A DNA stretch of 64,000 bases from Polysphondylium violaceum (lineage: Eukaryota > Evosea > Eumycetozoa > Dictyosteliales > Dictyosteliaceae): positions 1 to 64,000 of the forward strand of contig AJWJ01000029.1 in the NCBI GenBank assembly GCA_000277445.1, written 5' to 3'. Shown here piece after piece: positions 47,248 through 58,906 of the stretch. Positions within the stretch are counted from its first letter, which is position 1. Each line of letters opens with the position of its first letter. A program made the position numbers and the translations under genes. Under the pieces are notes generated by a model, which worked only from the letters and a program-made list of their open reading frames with translations, had not been told where the DNA came from and ran no database searches.

Positions 47248-48853
47248 TTAATGGGTTGGTGAGCAGCAAGATAATAACGTTTTAAGTTGGGTTTGTATAA
47301 TATCATTGGTTTGTTGAAGTAAGGCATTTCTATTTGTTAATAATTCCTTGCTATTCTTTAATCTTGAGGTATCTTCCATCAATTGAGTCAAAGTACTAGT
47401 TGCTTTGGCTCCTAAAGTCTCAAGCTCAGAAACTTCTTTACGTAATTTTTTATTTTCATTAATTAATATTTCTCTTTCTCTTTCCATTCTTTCTATTCTA
47501 TTAACTATTTTTAAATAAAAATAATATATTAATATTAATGTCTGTTTTAATCAAGAAATAGACTATGTTCTAATTACCTAAACTTCTAATTCCAAATGAT
47601 ATACTTTGATTTGAAGTATGATTTGAAAGATTTTCATCATTTTGGAAATCAACAGGAGATCTTTTTCTTTTGTTATCAATATCATTTGTATCATTGATCA
47701 TATTAAAGTTTGAAGAGGAAGTGATATTATTTGGAAACATATGATTTGAATTTGATTGATTTAAATTGTTTGGGAAAAGAGATGAATTTATATTGTATTG
47801 TAAATTACTGCTACCAGGAGCACCTTTGTTGCCCAAAAACATTTGTTGTTGTTGAAGCTGTTGCTGTTGGATTCTTTTTTCCTCAACAGTGGGGTTTCTT
47901 TTTCTCCCTCTATTGGAGGTGGTTGTAGTGGTGGTGGTTGTTGAAGTTTGTTGTTGGAGAGGGGTTTGAGGTTGTTGTTGAGGAGCTTGTTGAGATGGAC
48001 TTGAGTTTTTATTATTTAAAGTTTGTAGTTGTGGTTGACTTTTGGAAAGTAATTGTTGCTGTTGTTGATTGTTTTGTTGAATATTTTGTAATTTGCTGGC
48101 AAGATAGAGTTGTTCACTCTCAATATTTGTAAAGTTGGAGCTACCACTGCTGCTACTAAGTTTACTAAATACCATAGAGTTTGAACTAGAGGATTTATCA
48201 GTAATCATTGGATCAGAATCTTCATGGTCAATTTCTAACGCATCCTCATCATTTCTATTTTGTTGTTGTGAGAATGGTGGTTGTGAGTCATTTACAATAT
48301 TGTTGGTATTGCTGTTGTTTAAAGATGATGAAGATGATTTCAAAGAGTTTTTAATGACAACAAAATTTTCAATTGGGGATTCTGATCTTGGTTGCTCCAT
48401 TGGTGGTTTTGCTGAACTATTAACAAATTTAATAGGTGGTTTAGAAGATGAGGAAGAGGAAGTATTTTCACTGCTATTACTATTTGACAAATTTATAATA
48501 ACACTTTTAACCAGATCAATAGTTTCATCTCTATCTTTTTCTTCCATTTTTTGATCATTTTTAGAATCAATTGTACAAACATCTACATCCAATGATTCTT
48601 CATTGGCCTTTTTATCATTATTATTATTTCCTTGATTTTCTTTTTCATTTTCTTCTTTATTTTCTTTTACAATTTCCTTATTTTGCTGTTGTTGTTGAAC
48701 TTCTTCTTGATTGGATGGTTTGTCAGCACCTGATGTTTCTTTTTGTTGTTGATCATCTTTTTTATCATCCTCATCAACTATTTGATCAACAACCATTTTC
48801 TTTTCCTCATTTTCTGGTGAATTTTTTTTAGCATTATCAACGTCCATCATCAT
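47248..48853 (-). CDS. Low-complexity protein with C-terminal coiled coil
   Basis: Reverse-strand exons 48853-47578 and 47504-47248 give 510 residues. Most is Gln/Asn/Ser/Asp/Glu-rich low complexity. The second exon adds a strong heptad coiled coil (RIERMEREREILINENKKLRKEVSELE, given here in part) of about 75 residues. A short basic motif, NRGRKRNPTVEEKR, about 150 residues upstream could be a nuclear localisation signal or AT-hook-like element. It is not a canonical bZIP because the basic region is not joined to the coiled coil. A transcription-related role is plausible but unproven. It converges on the PIP-kinase-like gene. Confidence 0.8.
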
Positions 48854-49340
48854 TGTGGCAAAAAATATTTATAAAAATACAAATATATAAATTCTAAAGA
48901 GTTGTGTGTGTATGAAGAGAAAGAGAGAAGGAGATAAACAAATACAAATACAAAAAATGAATAAATTAAATGAGATACACAAAAGTAGAAAAGAGAAGAA
49001 GAAAAAAAATTTGTAAAATAAACACACCAAAATTAATTAAAAAAACACCTTCTTTTTGTTTGTTGTTGTTGTGTGTGTGATGTGTGGTGTGCAAACATTT
49101 GATTATTTATTTTATGCACCCCCTCTTGCATTTTGCATCACATGTTTTTTGTTTTATTTTACTTTTTTCAAAAAATGTTACTCACCATTGGGGGAGGCAA
49201 ACAAACAATCAAAGAGTAAAAAAATTGTAAAATTTATTATTTGAATTGGAGGGGTAAAGTGATAGTAGCACTCGATTACCGTTAATATCACTATCATTCT
49301 TTTATCTCTAGTGTTATAATAATATGACAATAATAAATAT
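48854..49340. other. Intergenic spacer
   Basis: AT-rich with GTGTGT stretches near 49070-49095 and a CACCCCC element near 49118. I see no gene in it. Confidence 0.6.
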
Positions 49341-52300
49341 TTATAAGGCTTGGTTTCTGGATAAATAGGTTTCAATTTTGAATAAAAGGGAACGGAGTTT
49401 TTTCTGTTCGAGCTCGGTTGTGCCGTTGTATTTGTAGACTTCGGTGATGTCGTAGATGGAGATGGGCATTTCCTTGATGGTGTAGTTTTGTTTTAGCGAG
49501 TTTTTAATGTTGGCGTAGCCGAGTGTGCCGACGTTGTTGTGGTCGTAGATGATGGTGGAGAGGGATTTGTTTTGGTAGATGGCTTTGGCAAGTGCTGCGG
49601 CACCGAGATTGCCCATGAGGTGGTTGGAGATATCGAGCTTTTTGAGCGAATGCGTGGTGCCCAGAGAGAGGAGGAAGGGGGTGATGTCACGAGAGAGCTG
49701 TTGGTTGGTTTTGGCGCCGCCGCGCATGTAGAGTGTCTGGATAGCAGTGCTTGAGTTGACATAGTTGGAGAGTGCGAGAATGGCCTTGCTTCGCTGTGCC
49801 CCGCTGCTGCCTCTAAAGCAGCCGTTGAGCACCAACTTGGTGATGTTTTGGTTGCCGTAGAGGGCACGGGCAAGCTCCTTGACACCGCCGTCGGTGAGGT
49901 CGTTTTCGGTGAGGTCGATGACCTTGATGTGGTTGAATGCTGCGCACGAGATGAGGCCGGTGACGGCAATTCTGGTGAGCATGTTTTCGCCAATCTTGAG
50001 CTGGTCGAGGGTGATGGATTTCTGTGAGAGGTAGGCAACCATTTGCTTGACAGTGTCTGAGGCAATCATAGTCTTGTCGAGATTGACGCAACGGAGGCGC
50101 TCAAAGTGCACCAACACGTTGGTGCCGAGATACAGGGTCTCCTCTTTGGTCTTGAACACGTTTTTCGAGAGATCCAGGCTCTCCAATGCAGACTTGGTGC
50201 CGGCTTCCACTACAAAGCTTTTGAGCTTGAGGAGGGTGTCTGAGAGATTGAGTACTCTGAGCTTGGCGCCCTCGTTTGATAACCATCGCGAGAGATCCAA
50301 CACTCCCTCGCCGAGTTTGTTTCCTGCGAGATTGAGGGTCTCAAGATTTGGGAATGAACCTCTTTTGAGGGCGTCAACAAAGAGTTTTATCGAGGTGGCT
50401 GTGATGCCAATGCTCGAGACGTTGAGTGCAACCAAGGAGGATGTGTTGCCATACTGAAGGTAAGAAATAAACGAGGCGAGGGCCTTTTCGTCAAATGCGT
50501 TGTGGGATACATCCAAATGAGTGAGAGTGAGTTGCTTTTGGTTTTGAATGACATCAAAGAGCGTGGTCATGGACTCTCTGGGCATCGAGAGCGAGGAGAG
50601 GACGAGACGGTGTATGGTGGTGTTGGAAGACAGCATCAAGGCAATCTCTTGCACGAGTTCCTTGGACTCGACTTTATAGCTCTTGATGATAAACTCCTCA
50701 AAGAACCAATCGTAACGGAGAGAGTGGATCAATGGGATCAGCTCCTGGTTGGTGGGACACTCTCTTGTGTGTTTGGTGAACACCTTGAGATTGAATGCCT
50801 TTTGGTTGGGATTAGAGAATGCGTTTTCGAGGTACCAGGCAATGGTCTGTTTGATGGCGATTTGGTAGTATGAGCAGAGAGCCTTGTAGGCACTGACCAT
50901 GGAGCTTGTTGGTGTGTGGTCGGGTGGCGAGATGGCCTCGAGACGCGATGGGGGACTGATCTTGAGCTTCATCTTGAGCTGGTAGGGCCAGTTGTTGAGC
51001 GAATATTCATAGATACGACGGATGCATGTAATGATATGGTCGCACTCCTCGGTGGTGGCGTGCACACGGAATGCTTTGAATAGCAATTCAAACTGCTGGT
51101 TGTTGGGCGAGCTGATCTCCAAGAGATCCAGTATGTGGCCGTCTCGGCCAAGCTTGCCGTTCATCTTGAATGTTACGATACGAAAAGTGCCAATCACGAG
51201 GATACGTTTAACAAATCCGCGCTTTCCATTCTTTTGCACGTAGCCCACATAGCCAATCTCTTCGTTCTTGGCGTCCATGTACGACTTGATGGCCTTGGTT
51301 TCGGCGGGTGTGAGGAATTGGTAGTTGGTACGATAAGTGTAGTCGGGTATGTTATCCATGAGCTTTTGAAACTCTGCACCGGCCTCCATCGACGAGTACA
51401 TCTGGCAGATCATCTGCTTGTGCTGACAGAGGATTGAGTGGAGCACGTGGAGCTGGCTCATGGGTGCCTCGTTGGAGTACTGGTAGCTCGAGGTTGAGAA
51501 TCTGGCCGAAAGCACATTCTTAAAGTACTGGTTCTCCTTGAATATGGCCTTGAGCTGCTGCTTTAGCGGTGCAAAGAGCTCAATCTCTTTGTAGTCCCAA
51601 TTGAAGCCTGTCAAACTGTACGACAAGACCTTGGCCAAAATGGTAAGGTTGTCGAGTGAACGCGAGCTCTTGTGCACCTGAGGTGGAATGATATTGTACA
51701 GTTCAGGTGTCATCAAGGCGGGCGCAAAAAACTTGTTGATCAAGAAATTGGAGATGCCCTGGCTGTTGTCGTCTTGTGGCCAAATCTCGTGGAAAAACAT
51801 AGACAACACCTTGATGTTGACGGGCAACTTGTCCACGGCGTCTTGGCTCGTGATAAGGTCTGCAAACTTTTTCGACCACATGACAAGGTTGCCAAAGTTG
51901 TTGGTTTGGCTGGGATTGTTTAAATCATTTTGGAAATTTAATGCCTTGTCTTGAATCAACTGCAACACGGCTGGTCTGATGATGTCCTTCATATATTGTT
52001 GTCCAATCTTTTCAAGATAAAACGAAATCAACAATGAAGAGATGGAATAGTTTCTATTCAAGTTATTGGGATCCTCTTTCACATCTGAATTTATAAAATA
52101 TCTAATCACTCTAAGTGCATTATTTGTACCAATGGAAAATGTAATGATCAATTTACACAATGATTGATATTCATCCTTTTCAATAAACTTGAATAATTCT
52201 TTTAATATACTATTATAATGATGATGTTATTAATAATGAATCGATGTCAATCCAATCTGTGTATGTATATATTTACTCTATTTGATTGTGGACTATATGC

Positions 52301-52530
52301 TTGAATATTGAATCTATAATGACAGAGTCTTTGGTCGAGTATAATAGAGATTGTTGTTTTTCAATTTGTCTTTGCTTAATTTCCTCTTCGGTCAGGATTG
52401 CTCCAGGCAAGAGAGATAAATCTGTGGGTGGCTTATATATAATCACTGTGTTTGAAGTACCCTTGACAGAGTTTTCAGCAGACACCATAGCATTGTATGC
52501 TGGTGATGTGGTTGATAGTTCCAATTTCAT
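49341..52530 (-). CDS. RasGAP domain plus CARMIL-like PH/LRR protein
   Basis: Exons 52530-52277 and 52209-49341 on the reverse strand give 1,040 residues. Residues about 90-330 are RasGAP-like: LNRNYSISSLLISFYLEKIG holds the Arg-finger position, and FLINKFFAPALMTPE matches FLRFxxPAIxxP. A PH-like region follows (ILVIGTFRIVTFKMNGKLG, ECDHIITCIRRIYEYSL), then about a dozen leucine-rich repeats such as LTHLDVSHNAFDEKALASF and LETLNLAGNKLGEGVLDL. The PH-then-LRR layout is that of CARMIL proteins, but no C-terminal capping-protein motif is seen. It probably links Ras/Rap signalling to actin. Codons are strikingly GC-rich. Confidence 0.85.
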
Positions 52531-53014
52531 TCTATCCTAATATACACTGCGAGCTATCCACGCACTACTATCTGTATATGCAATATATCGACAGATAATG
52601 GATTGAGTGGAATGTAAAAAAATAGTAAAAAAAAAATCCACTTGAAGTGGGTGGGGGTGGAAAAGTAATCAAAAAAAAAAAATCTTTTTTTTTCAACAAG
52701 TATTTGAATCATATGAATGACTCTGACAGACTCAAGATACTCTATTGGATGGATCCATCCAGATTTAAAACTTAATCTGATTGAAAATGATAATGAGAGT
52801 AATTTTTATTTTTGCAAAAATAATTAAATTAAAAAAATTAAAAAAAAAAAAAAAAAAAAAACTTTCGGCTTTTTTTTTTTTTTCTAAAAACGAGTGATTC
52901 TTTTTTTTTAGAAAATAATAAAGGATTGAGATTATCTCTCTTGTATATAATTAAACACAACACCAATCCCTCATTCACCACACATTCATACATACACACA
53001 TATATACACACACA
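52531..53014. other. Divergent spacer
   Basis: Spacer between the RasGAP-LRR gene and the Rrp15 gene, with long A and T runs (52838-52882) and a CA-rich leader before 53015. No gene is seen. Confidence 0.6.
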
Positions 53015-53787
53015 ATGGAAAAACAACTTCCAGTCGTCAGTTTTGAATCCAAGGGTGATTCAAAGAAATATCGTGATAAAAAGAGAAAAGAAAGAAAGAT
53101 AAAGAAAGAAAAGGGTATTAAAGTTGCTAAAATTGTAAAAAAAGAATATAATAGTGATAGTGAACACGAAGACGACAGTGACAGCGATGTCGAGCAAGAA
53201 CAACCACAACCAATCAAAAAGACAAAACCAACCCCATCAACATCAGTAAAAGTTGACGATTTCTCTAGTAAATTGGGATCTATTTTAGGTCAAAACAATA
53301 ATAAATCCAAAGCAGCACCAATCCTTAGAAAATCATCCAAACTCACTGACGAACAATTCAAGAGACAAAAAGATTTAAAAAAAGCAAACAAAGAGAAACA
53401 ACTTGAAAACCATTTATTAACCTCCAAAGACTATAAACCCATTGAAACTCTATTGACACCTGAAGAAAGAGAGTTGTCAAAGATTGCCAAAAAGGGTGTC
53501 ATCAAGTTATTCAATGCAGTCACTCAACATCAATCCACTGGTTTAGCTGCCTCTGTTGATGAAAAATCAAAAAATGGTACATATATCTATATATCTCATC
53601 TCTCTCCCATTCATATAGCTAATAATGTAATATAATGTATAATATAGTTTCAAAGAATCAATTTTTAGACACCTTAAAGAATAGTAGAGTAAAGAGTGAA
53701 CATGATGACGAAGATGACGATGATGAAGAGGGTGGTCAAGACTTTTTAAATGACGATTATTTAATTAACAATCAAGATGATGAATAA
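53015..53787 (+). CDS. rrp15: Ribosome biogenesis protein Rrp15 homolog
   Basis: Exons 53015-53576 and 53648-53787 give 233 residues. A Lys-rich start and an acidic stretch lead to the RRP15 core. There SSKLGSILGQ, APILRKSSK, LTPEERELSKIAKKGVIKLFNAVTQHQ and SKNQFLDTLKNS match the family in order. Rrp15 acts in the nucleolus in 27S pre-rRNA processing and 60S subunit assembly. The C terminus is very acidic. The single intron splits the conserved region near its end. Confidence 0.9.
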
Positions 53788-54202
53788 ATAACAAACAAAA
53801 AAACAAACAAATTATAATATCAATCATCATTATTTGATCTCTTTATTTATTATGTGGTTGTGTGTACTTTTGGCATAGTTTTGTGAGGTGTAAATACACA
53901 AAGTTAAGATCTGTGTATGTGTGTGAATCTCATTACAACAACTCTTTTATTTCAATGTGCGAATTTGTTGATTTCTATGTATGATAATAACAGATATCTA
54001 TCTGATATTCATTAATTCCAATACAGTGTATCCACCAACTTAAAAACAAAGTTGGACAAAATACACACCACCCCTTCTTTTGCAGTTTTTAATATTTTTT
54101 TAAAATTTTTTTTTTTTAGAAGACAACTTTTTTTCAAGAAATTTTTTATATTCTTTTTTTTTCATTTTTTATTATAATTATTCATTTATAACTACGCACA
54201 AA
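53788..54202. other. Intergenic spacer
   Basis: AT-rich with GTGTGT stretches and poly-T runs before the E2 gene. No gene is seen. Confidence 0.6.
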
Positions 54203-55069
54203 ATGAGTGGAGCTGCAACATTACTTCTTAAAAAACAATTAGCAGGTACATATTTATATTAGTAGCGTGTATGATGGTATTAGTAAAGATAGCAACAGAT
54301 TTTCAATTGGTACTTGATTTGATGGTTTTTGATCCTCTATCATATAGTAGTAGTGTTGGCTGTTATGCTATAGATAGAGATAAGAGATTATCGCAATCTA
54401 TTGAACATAATCAAATACAATTAATCAAGTACAATGTCTTTTCAATCTAATCTATCAAATCTATCTATCGAGAAAGATCCTTTTTTATTTGTTTAATAGT
54501 ACTAATACATATACTTTATATATACAGAATTAAATAAACATCCAGTTGAAGGATTTTCAGCAGGTTTATCAGATGATGGTAATTTTTTTGAATGGCAAAT
54601 TATGATAGTAGGACCACCAGAGACTCCATATGAAGGTGGAATTTTTAATGCAACCCTTTCATTTACAGCAGAATATCCAGTTAAACCACCAAAGATGAAG
54701 TTCACCACAGAGATTTGGCATCCAAATGTTTATAAAGATGGTGTTGTTTGTATTTCTATTTTACACGAAGGTGAAGATATCTACGGATATGAAAAATCAA
54801 ATGAAAGATGGTCACCAGTTCATACTGTAGAATCAATTCTTGTATCAGTAATTTCTATGTTGTCAAGTCCAAATGATGAATCTCCTGCTAATATTGATGC
54901 TTCTGTATATATTATTATCATTATTACTATTATATGTGTATAATATTAAACATAATACTAACAACAATAACCTATTTATCTATATATATAGAATGAATGG
55001 AGAAAGGATAGAGAAGCATTCAACAAAAGAGTAAAGAGACTCGCAAGAAAATCATTAGATTGTTTATAA
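54203..55069 (+). CDS. ube2g1: Ubiquitin-conjugating enzyme E2, UBE2G1/Ubc7 type
   Basis: Exons 54203-54245, 54528-54904 and 54992-55069 give 165 residues. It has an intact UBC fold with WHPNVYKDGVVCISILHEG, containing the HPN motif and the catalytic Cys. The 13-residue acidic loop after it (GEDIYGYEKSNERW) is diagnostic of the Ubc7/UBE2G/Cdc34 group, and YGYEKSNERWSPVHTVESI is closest to UBE2G1. The enzyme accepts ubiquitin from E1 and builds chains, usually Lys48, often in ER-associated degradation. Intron 1 (282 nt) is long for this genome. Confidence 0.95.
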
Positions 55070-55224
55070 ACACAAATAAAACTGCAAATTAATCTACTAT
55101 AATAAGAGATAGTAAAAAGAGATAGTGTATAGTTGGTTTTATTACAAAAAAGGTTTAATATAAACCCTTATTGGTTTATATTTATTTATTTATTTATATA
55201 CATTTGTTTACAGTAGTAATACAG

Positions 55225-56178
55225 TTATAGTTCATCTCTTTTATTATTATTATTATTGTTATTTTTATTTGGAATATATCCATGACCACCTTGAATAGGT
55301 TTATTCAAGAATATTGAATCAATTGGACCATTACCTATAGAGTTGGTTTCCAATAGTTGATCCTTTATATTGTTATTGGTATCATGATTATTGTTATTAT
55401 TATTGTTTTCTTTGTTTTTGTAATGATGATGATCCAATTTATTATCAAGCAAAGGTTTATTGAAATCTATTTCTAGATATTCATTTAATAATGATGGATT
55501 TTTAACTTTGGCAGAGGATGTGTATGTTGTCTCACCTGTTGTTCCTGTCTCTATACCAACTTTACCTTGAAATCCTTTACCACCACTTGTACTATCATCT
55601 AATAATGTTTTACAACAATAAGTAAAGGAAAGAGAATACTCTAGTGTTAACAACAACCAATTCAATTACAAGTTATCATCATCACCACCATCATCATATA
55701 CGAATCTATTATCTATCTCTTATCTATCATTGACAACATCATAATATAACATCATCAATATCATCATACAATTATTAATATTGTTAATGTTGTTCTTATT
55801 ATTTTAAGTACAACATCATACACAAGTGTGCTGTGTTTAGTAGTAGTAATAATAGATAAGAGATAGATAGATAAATAACAAAATAGTAGGGAAAAAGAAT
55901 ATGATGGGGGAGTGTGTAATGGGTGTTTAGGGTGAAATCAAGTGAAGTGAGGTGAGGTGAAGTGAGGTGAATGTGTGGGCATTCATATTGTTGAAGTTGA
56001 ATAGATATATACCTTTATTCAAAATATCAAACCTTACAGTCTCACCAAAAGGGAAATAGCTATTAGGTGAGTGGGGGTTGATATTATCATTGTTATCATT
56101 TCCATGTAAGTTTGAACATGATGTTGATTTTATAGTAAATAAAAGCAATGTTACAATTAAAAGTGTTAATAATTTCAT
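55225..56178 (-). CDS. ER-lumenal protein with signal peptide and C-terminal RDEL
   Basis: Exon 1 (56178-56013, reverse) begins with a clear signal peptide, MKLLTLLIVTLLLFTIKSTS. After a long intron, exon 2 ends at 55225 with KRDEL, a KDEL-type retrieval signal, so the product should be a soluble resident of the endoplasmic reticulum. Two acceptors keep the frame, at 55644 (adding a YSLSFTYCC segment) and at 55597. The protein has about 175-190 residues, with a KGFQGKVGIETGTTGET stretch, His/Asn-rich linkers and no recognised fold. The intron (up to 415 nt) is the longest here and holds a GTGAAGTGAG-like repeat near 55930-55970. Confidence 0.6.
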
Positions 56179-56964
56179 CACCAACTTATCACACAATATA
56201 TATATATATGAAAGAAGAGCAATACAATATCATATGTATATGTGTTGGTTGTTGCAAAAAAAGAGAGGGGGGGTTGTGTGGGTGATTGAGAAAAGAAATT
56301 CACCACCCCCCTTTTTACCTCCACAAATCATTGAATTTGGCAAGAAATTTAGTACATTTAACCTCATAAAAAAAATTGAAAAAAAAAATACAAAAGGTGA
56401 GGTGTTTGAATAAATAAAAAGATTTATTGATCAATATTTGACCCCCAAGCATTGCCATTTCGACTATATTGTGTGTGTGTTGTGTGATTTTGTGTGTTTA
56501 ATTTAGAGTGTGCATCATCGTACTATAGTATTATATTTTTAGACCATTTTATCATATTCACACATCATTTCCCCCTCCCCCCTCATTTCCAAAAGTGTGT
56601 TGTTTTTTTTTTTTATTATTTTATTCTATACAAACAGAATCAAAAAGGATCAAGTTTGTTGTTGTTGTAACAAAGCTGCAGCAAAGATTAAAATTAATAA
56701 ATCCCAAAAAGGTAATTTAAAAAAATTTCCAAAAGATTTTTAATTAAATTTAATTATTTTTTCTTTTTTTTTGGTTGAAAAAAATTGTATGGTATATAAA
56801 TGAATTTATTTTATGTTGTTTAAATCTTAAATCTCAAAATTATTAACAACAATCAACTTTTATTCCAGATTTATATCATATTCTTTGTTTTAATATTTAT
56901 TTAATACACTTTTTTTATTTGTGTTTTTTTTTTTTTGAATTAAAAATAAAGCAAGCCAAAGTAA
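56179..56964. other. Divergent spacer with G and C runs
   Basis: Spacer between the RDEL gene and the kinase gene. It holds G8 near 56264, C6 near 56306, and C-rich sequence near 56571-56585. These resemble G-box-like elements. The stretch after 56640 is probably leader sequence of the kinase. No further gene is seen. Confidence 0.6.
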
Positions 56965-58385
56965 ATGGAGGTTTTAACAAATCAATTACTATCTTTGGAA
57001 TTAAATCAAAGTACGGAAAAAATGGTCGTGTTGGATTTAAACAAGTCATCAACAACTATTACACCTACTTCTACTACGACGACCAACTTAACCACCACTA
57101 CAACAACCATGACCAACTCAACTCATATTAAAATAGTCATCTCTCCAAGAAAACCACTTAAATCTCCATCCAAACATTTTACAAAATTAATTAAAAGGGA
57201 TTCAGACTCTTCCGTATTTAAAGGCTCTACTAAATTATTTAAAATAACCAATCAATCTAGTGGGGGTAGTCGTTGTGGAACCCAGTACCATCATCATGGC
57301 GATGAGATATTGGATTACACCTGCAGCGATACCAGCAGCAGCAGTGATTCGATCGATGACGATGAAGTCGACGAAAATAATCACCGACAACAAACTATAA
57401 ATCAACTTCTCTATGAAGAGGAAACCATTATTGAAAGAAATCCATTTCTAGATCAATATTCGATCAACAGACTCATTGGTGAGGGCGCAACATCCAAAGT
57501 CTATTTAATTACAAATAAAAAAACTCAACAAAGATACGCAGCAAAAGTAATTCAAACTGTAAAAATATTTAAAAAAGATTTTAGCGTGATATCAAAAGAA
57601 ATTGGTATAATTAAACATTTAGACCATCCAAATATTATTAAAATGCATGATTGTATTTTAACATCTGAAAATATATATATGATAATGGAATAGTATGTAT
57701 TGTATTTTTATTTTTTTAGTTTTATTATATTAACAAATATTTATAAAACTTTAGTGTATCTGGAATAGAATTATTTGATGAAATTGTGGAAAAGAGGAAT
57801 TTATTGGAAAAAGATGCAAAGAAAATTATATATGAAATGCTAAGTGGTTTGGCTTATCTACACAGTAAAGGTATTGCACATAGAGATTTAAAGCCAGAGA
57901 ATATTAAATTTGATTCCATGGATTCAGATTCCCAAATTAAGATACTGGATTTTGGTTTTGCAAAGTATTTTAATTCAAATCCTTCTTTAAATAATAATCA
58001 AAACACCAACACCAACAACATTCAAGTTGGTACATTGGGCTATGAAGCACCTGAAATATTAAGAAATCAACAGCAAAGCGTTGCCGTTGATATGTGGGCA
58101 GTTGGTGTTATATGTTATATATTGTTGTGTGGATACACACCCTTTTTGTCATACCCTGATTACAAAGAACCCGAAGTGTTGGACTCCTACCCTTTTTGGC
58201 TCTTATTCAATGAGGATACCCCCTATTTAAGAAATTCAATTTTAAATTGTGATTTCTCATTCCCATCAGCGCAATGGGATGCCATTTCAAGCGAGGCAAA
58301 AGATTTTATTTCAAAATTACTCGTTTGTGATCCCAATCAAAGATTAACTTGCTACGAAGCATTGCTACATCCTTGGTTTAAATAA
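56965..58385 (+). CDS. CAMK-group serine/threonine protein kinase
   Basis: Exons 56965-57692 and 57755-58385 give 452 residues. A 160-residue Ser/Thr-rich extension precedes a complete kinase domain: IGEGATSKVYLI (glycine loop), AAKVI (ATP Lys), KEIGIIKHLDHPNII, HRDLKPENI, DFGFAKYF, GTLGYEAPEIL and DMWAVGVICYILLCGYTPF. Motifs and the final LTCYEALLHPWF fit the CaMK/MAPKAPK group. A 15-residue insert lies in the region after subdomain IX (KEPEVLDSYPFWLLFNEDT). The protein stops right after subdomain XI, so no calmodulin-binding or autoinhibitory tail is present. All catalytic residues are intact and activity is expected. Confidence 0.92.
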
Positions 58386-58906
58386 AATTAATTTATTTAT
58401 TTACTATTTGATAACACCAACAAGGAGAACACAAGATTTCTTTATTTTTCTTTTGTTTTTATTGTTTCAAACACAGATTATTATGATAATATGTATCTGA
58501 AAATATTATATGAAGAAGAAATGATAAAATATAACATAAGACAGCTATAACCGAGATTCCCATGACACCAACTCGCAATAGATAGGACATATTCGAAAAT
58601 CTAACATTTATCACTCTGACAATAATAGAAAAAAGTATATATATGAGGACAACAACAAGAACTTGATATTTTGTGTGAAGAGTGTGTAGATAAATTTTAT
58701 AAAAATTGAAAAAAATGTACATACAGATTGTATCATTATTTCTTTTTTCAGACTTTATTCATCTATAAAAAAGGTATGGAATTTATTATTTCTATTTAAA
58801 TAGAAAGGAAAATGTTATTTTATTAAACACAAAACAACAATCAAATAATAATAATAAACAATATTATAGTACTAATTTTACCATCTAAATTCTAAATTTT
58901 ACAAAA
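58386..58906. other. Spacer with a doubtful small membrane-peptide frame
   Basis: Spacer between the kinase and annexin genes. A reverse-strand frame from an ATG at 58590 to 58459 would encode 43 residues with one membrane helix. Otherwise it is AT-rich. Confidence 0.4.
58459..58590 (-). CDS. Possible 43-aa single-pass membrane peptide
   Basis: The reverse frame starts MSYLLRVGVMGISVIAVLCY, continues as one hydrophobic helix and ends in a polar tail with the stop before A-rich sequence. The codons look natural, and the upstream DNA (58620-58690) reads as a CA-rich, TATA-containing promoter on this strand. There is no homolog I recognise, the open frame extends upstream without a good ATG, and it would converge on the kinase gene. 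It may well be chance. Confidence 0.25.
   Translation of the reverse strand: MSYLLRVGVMGISVIAVLCYILSFLLHIIFSDTYYHNNLCLKQ

Noticed and set aside
47863-47930. Possible bZIP basic region (GRKRNPTVEEKR) in the coiled-coil protein
   Set aside because: The basic stretch is about 150 residues from the coiled coil and lacks the N-x7-R/K spacing of bZIP proteins.
48135-48831. Forward frames opposite the coiled-coil gene
   Set aside because: Leu/Phe/Val-rich antisense of Gln/Ser/Asp-rich coding sequence, with no independent start context.
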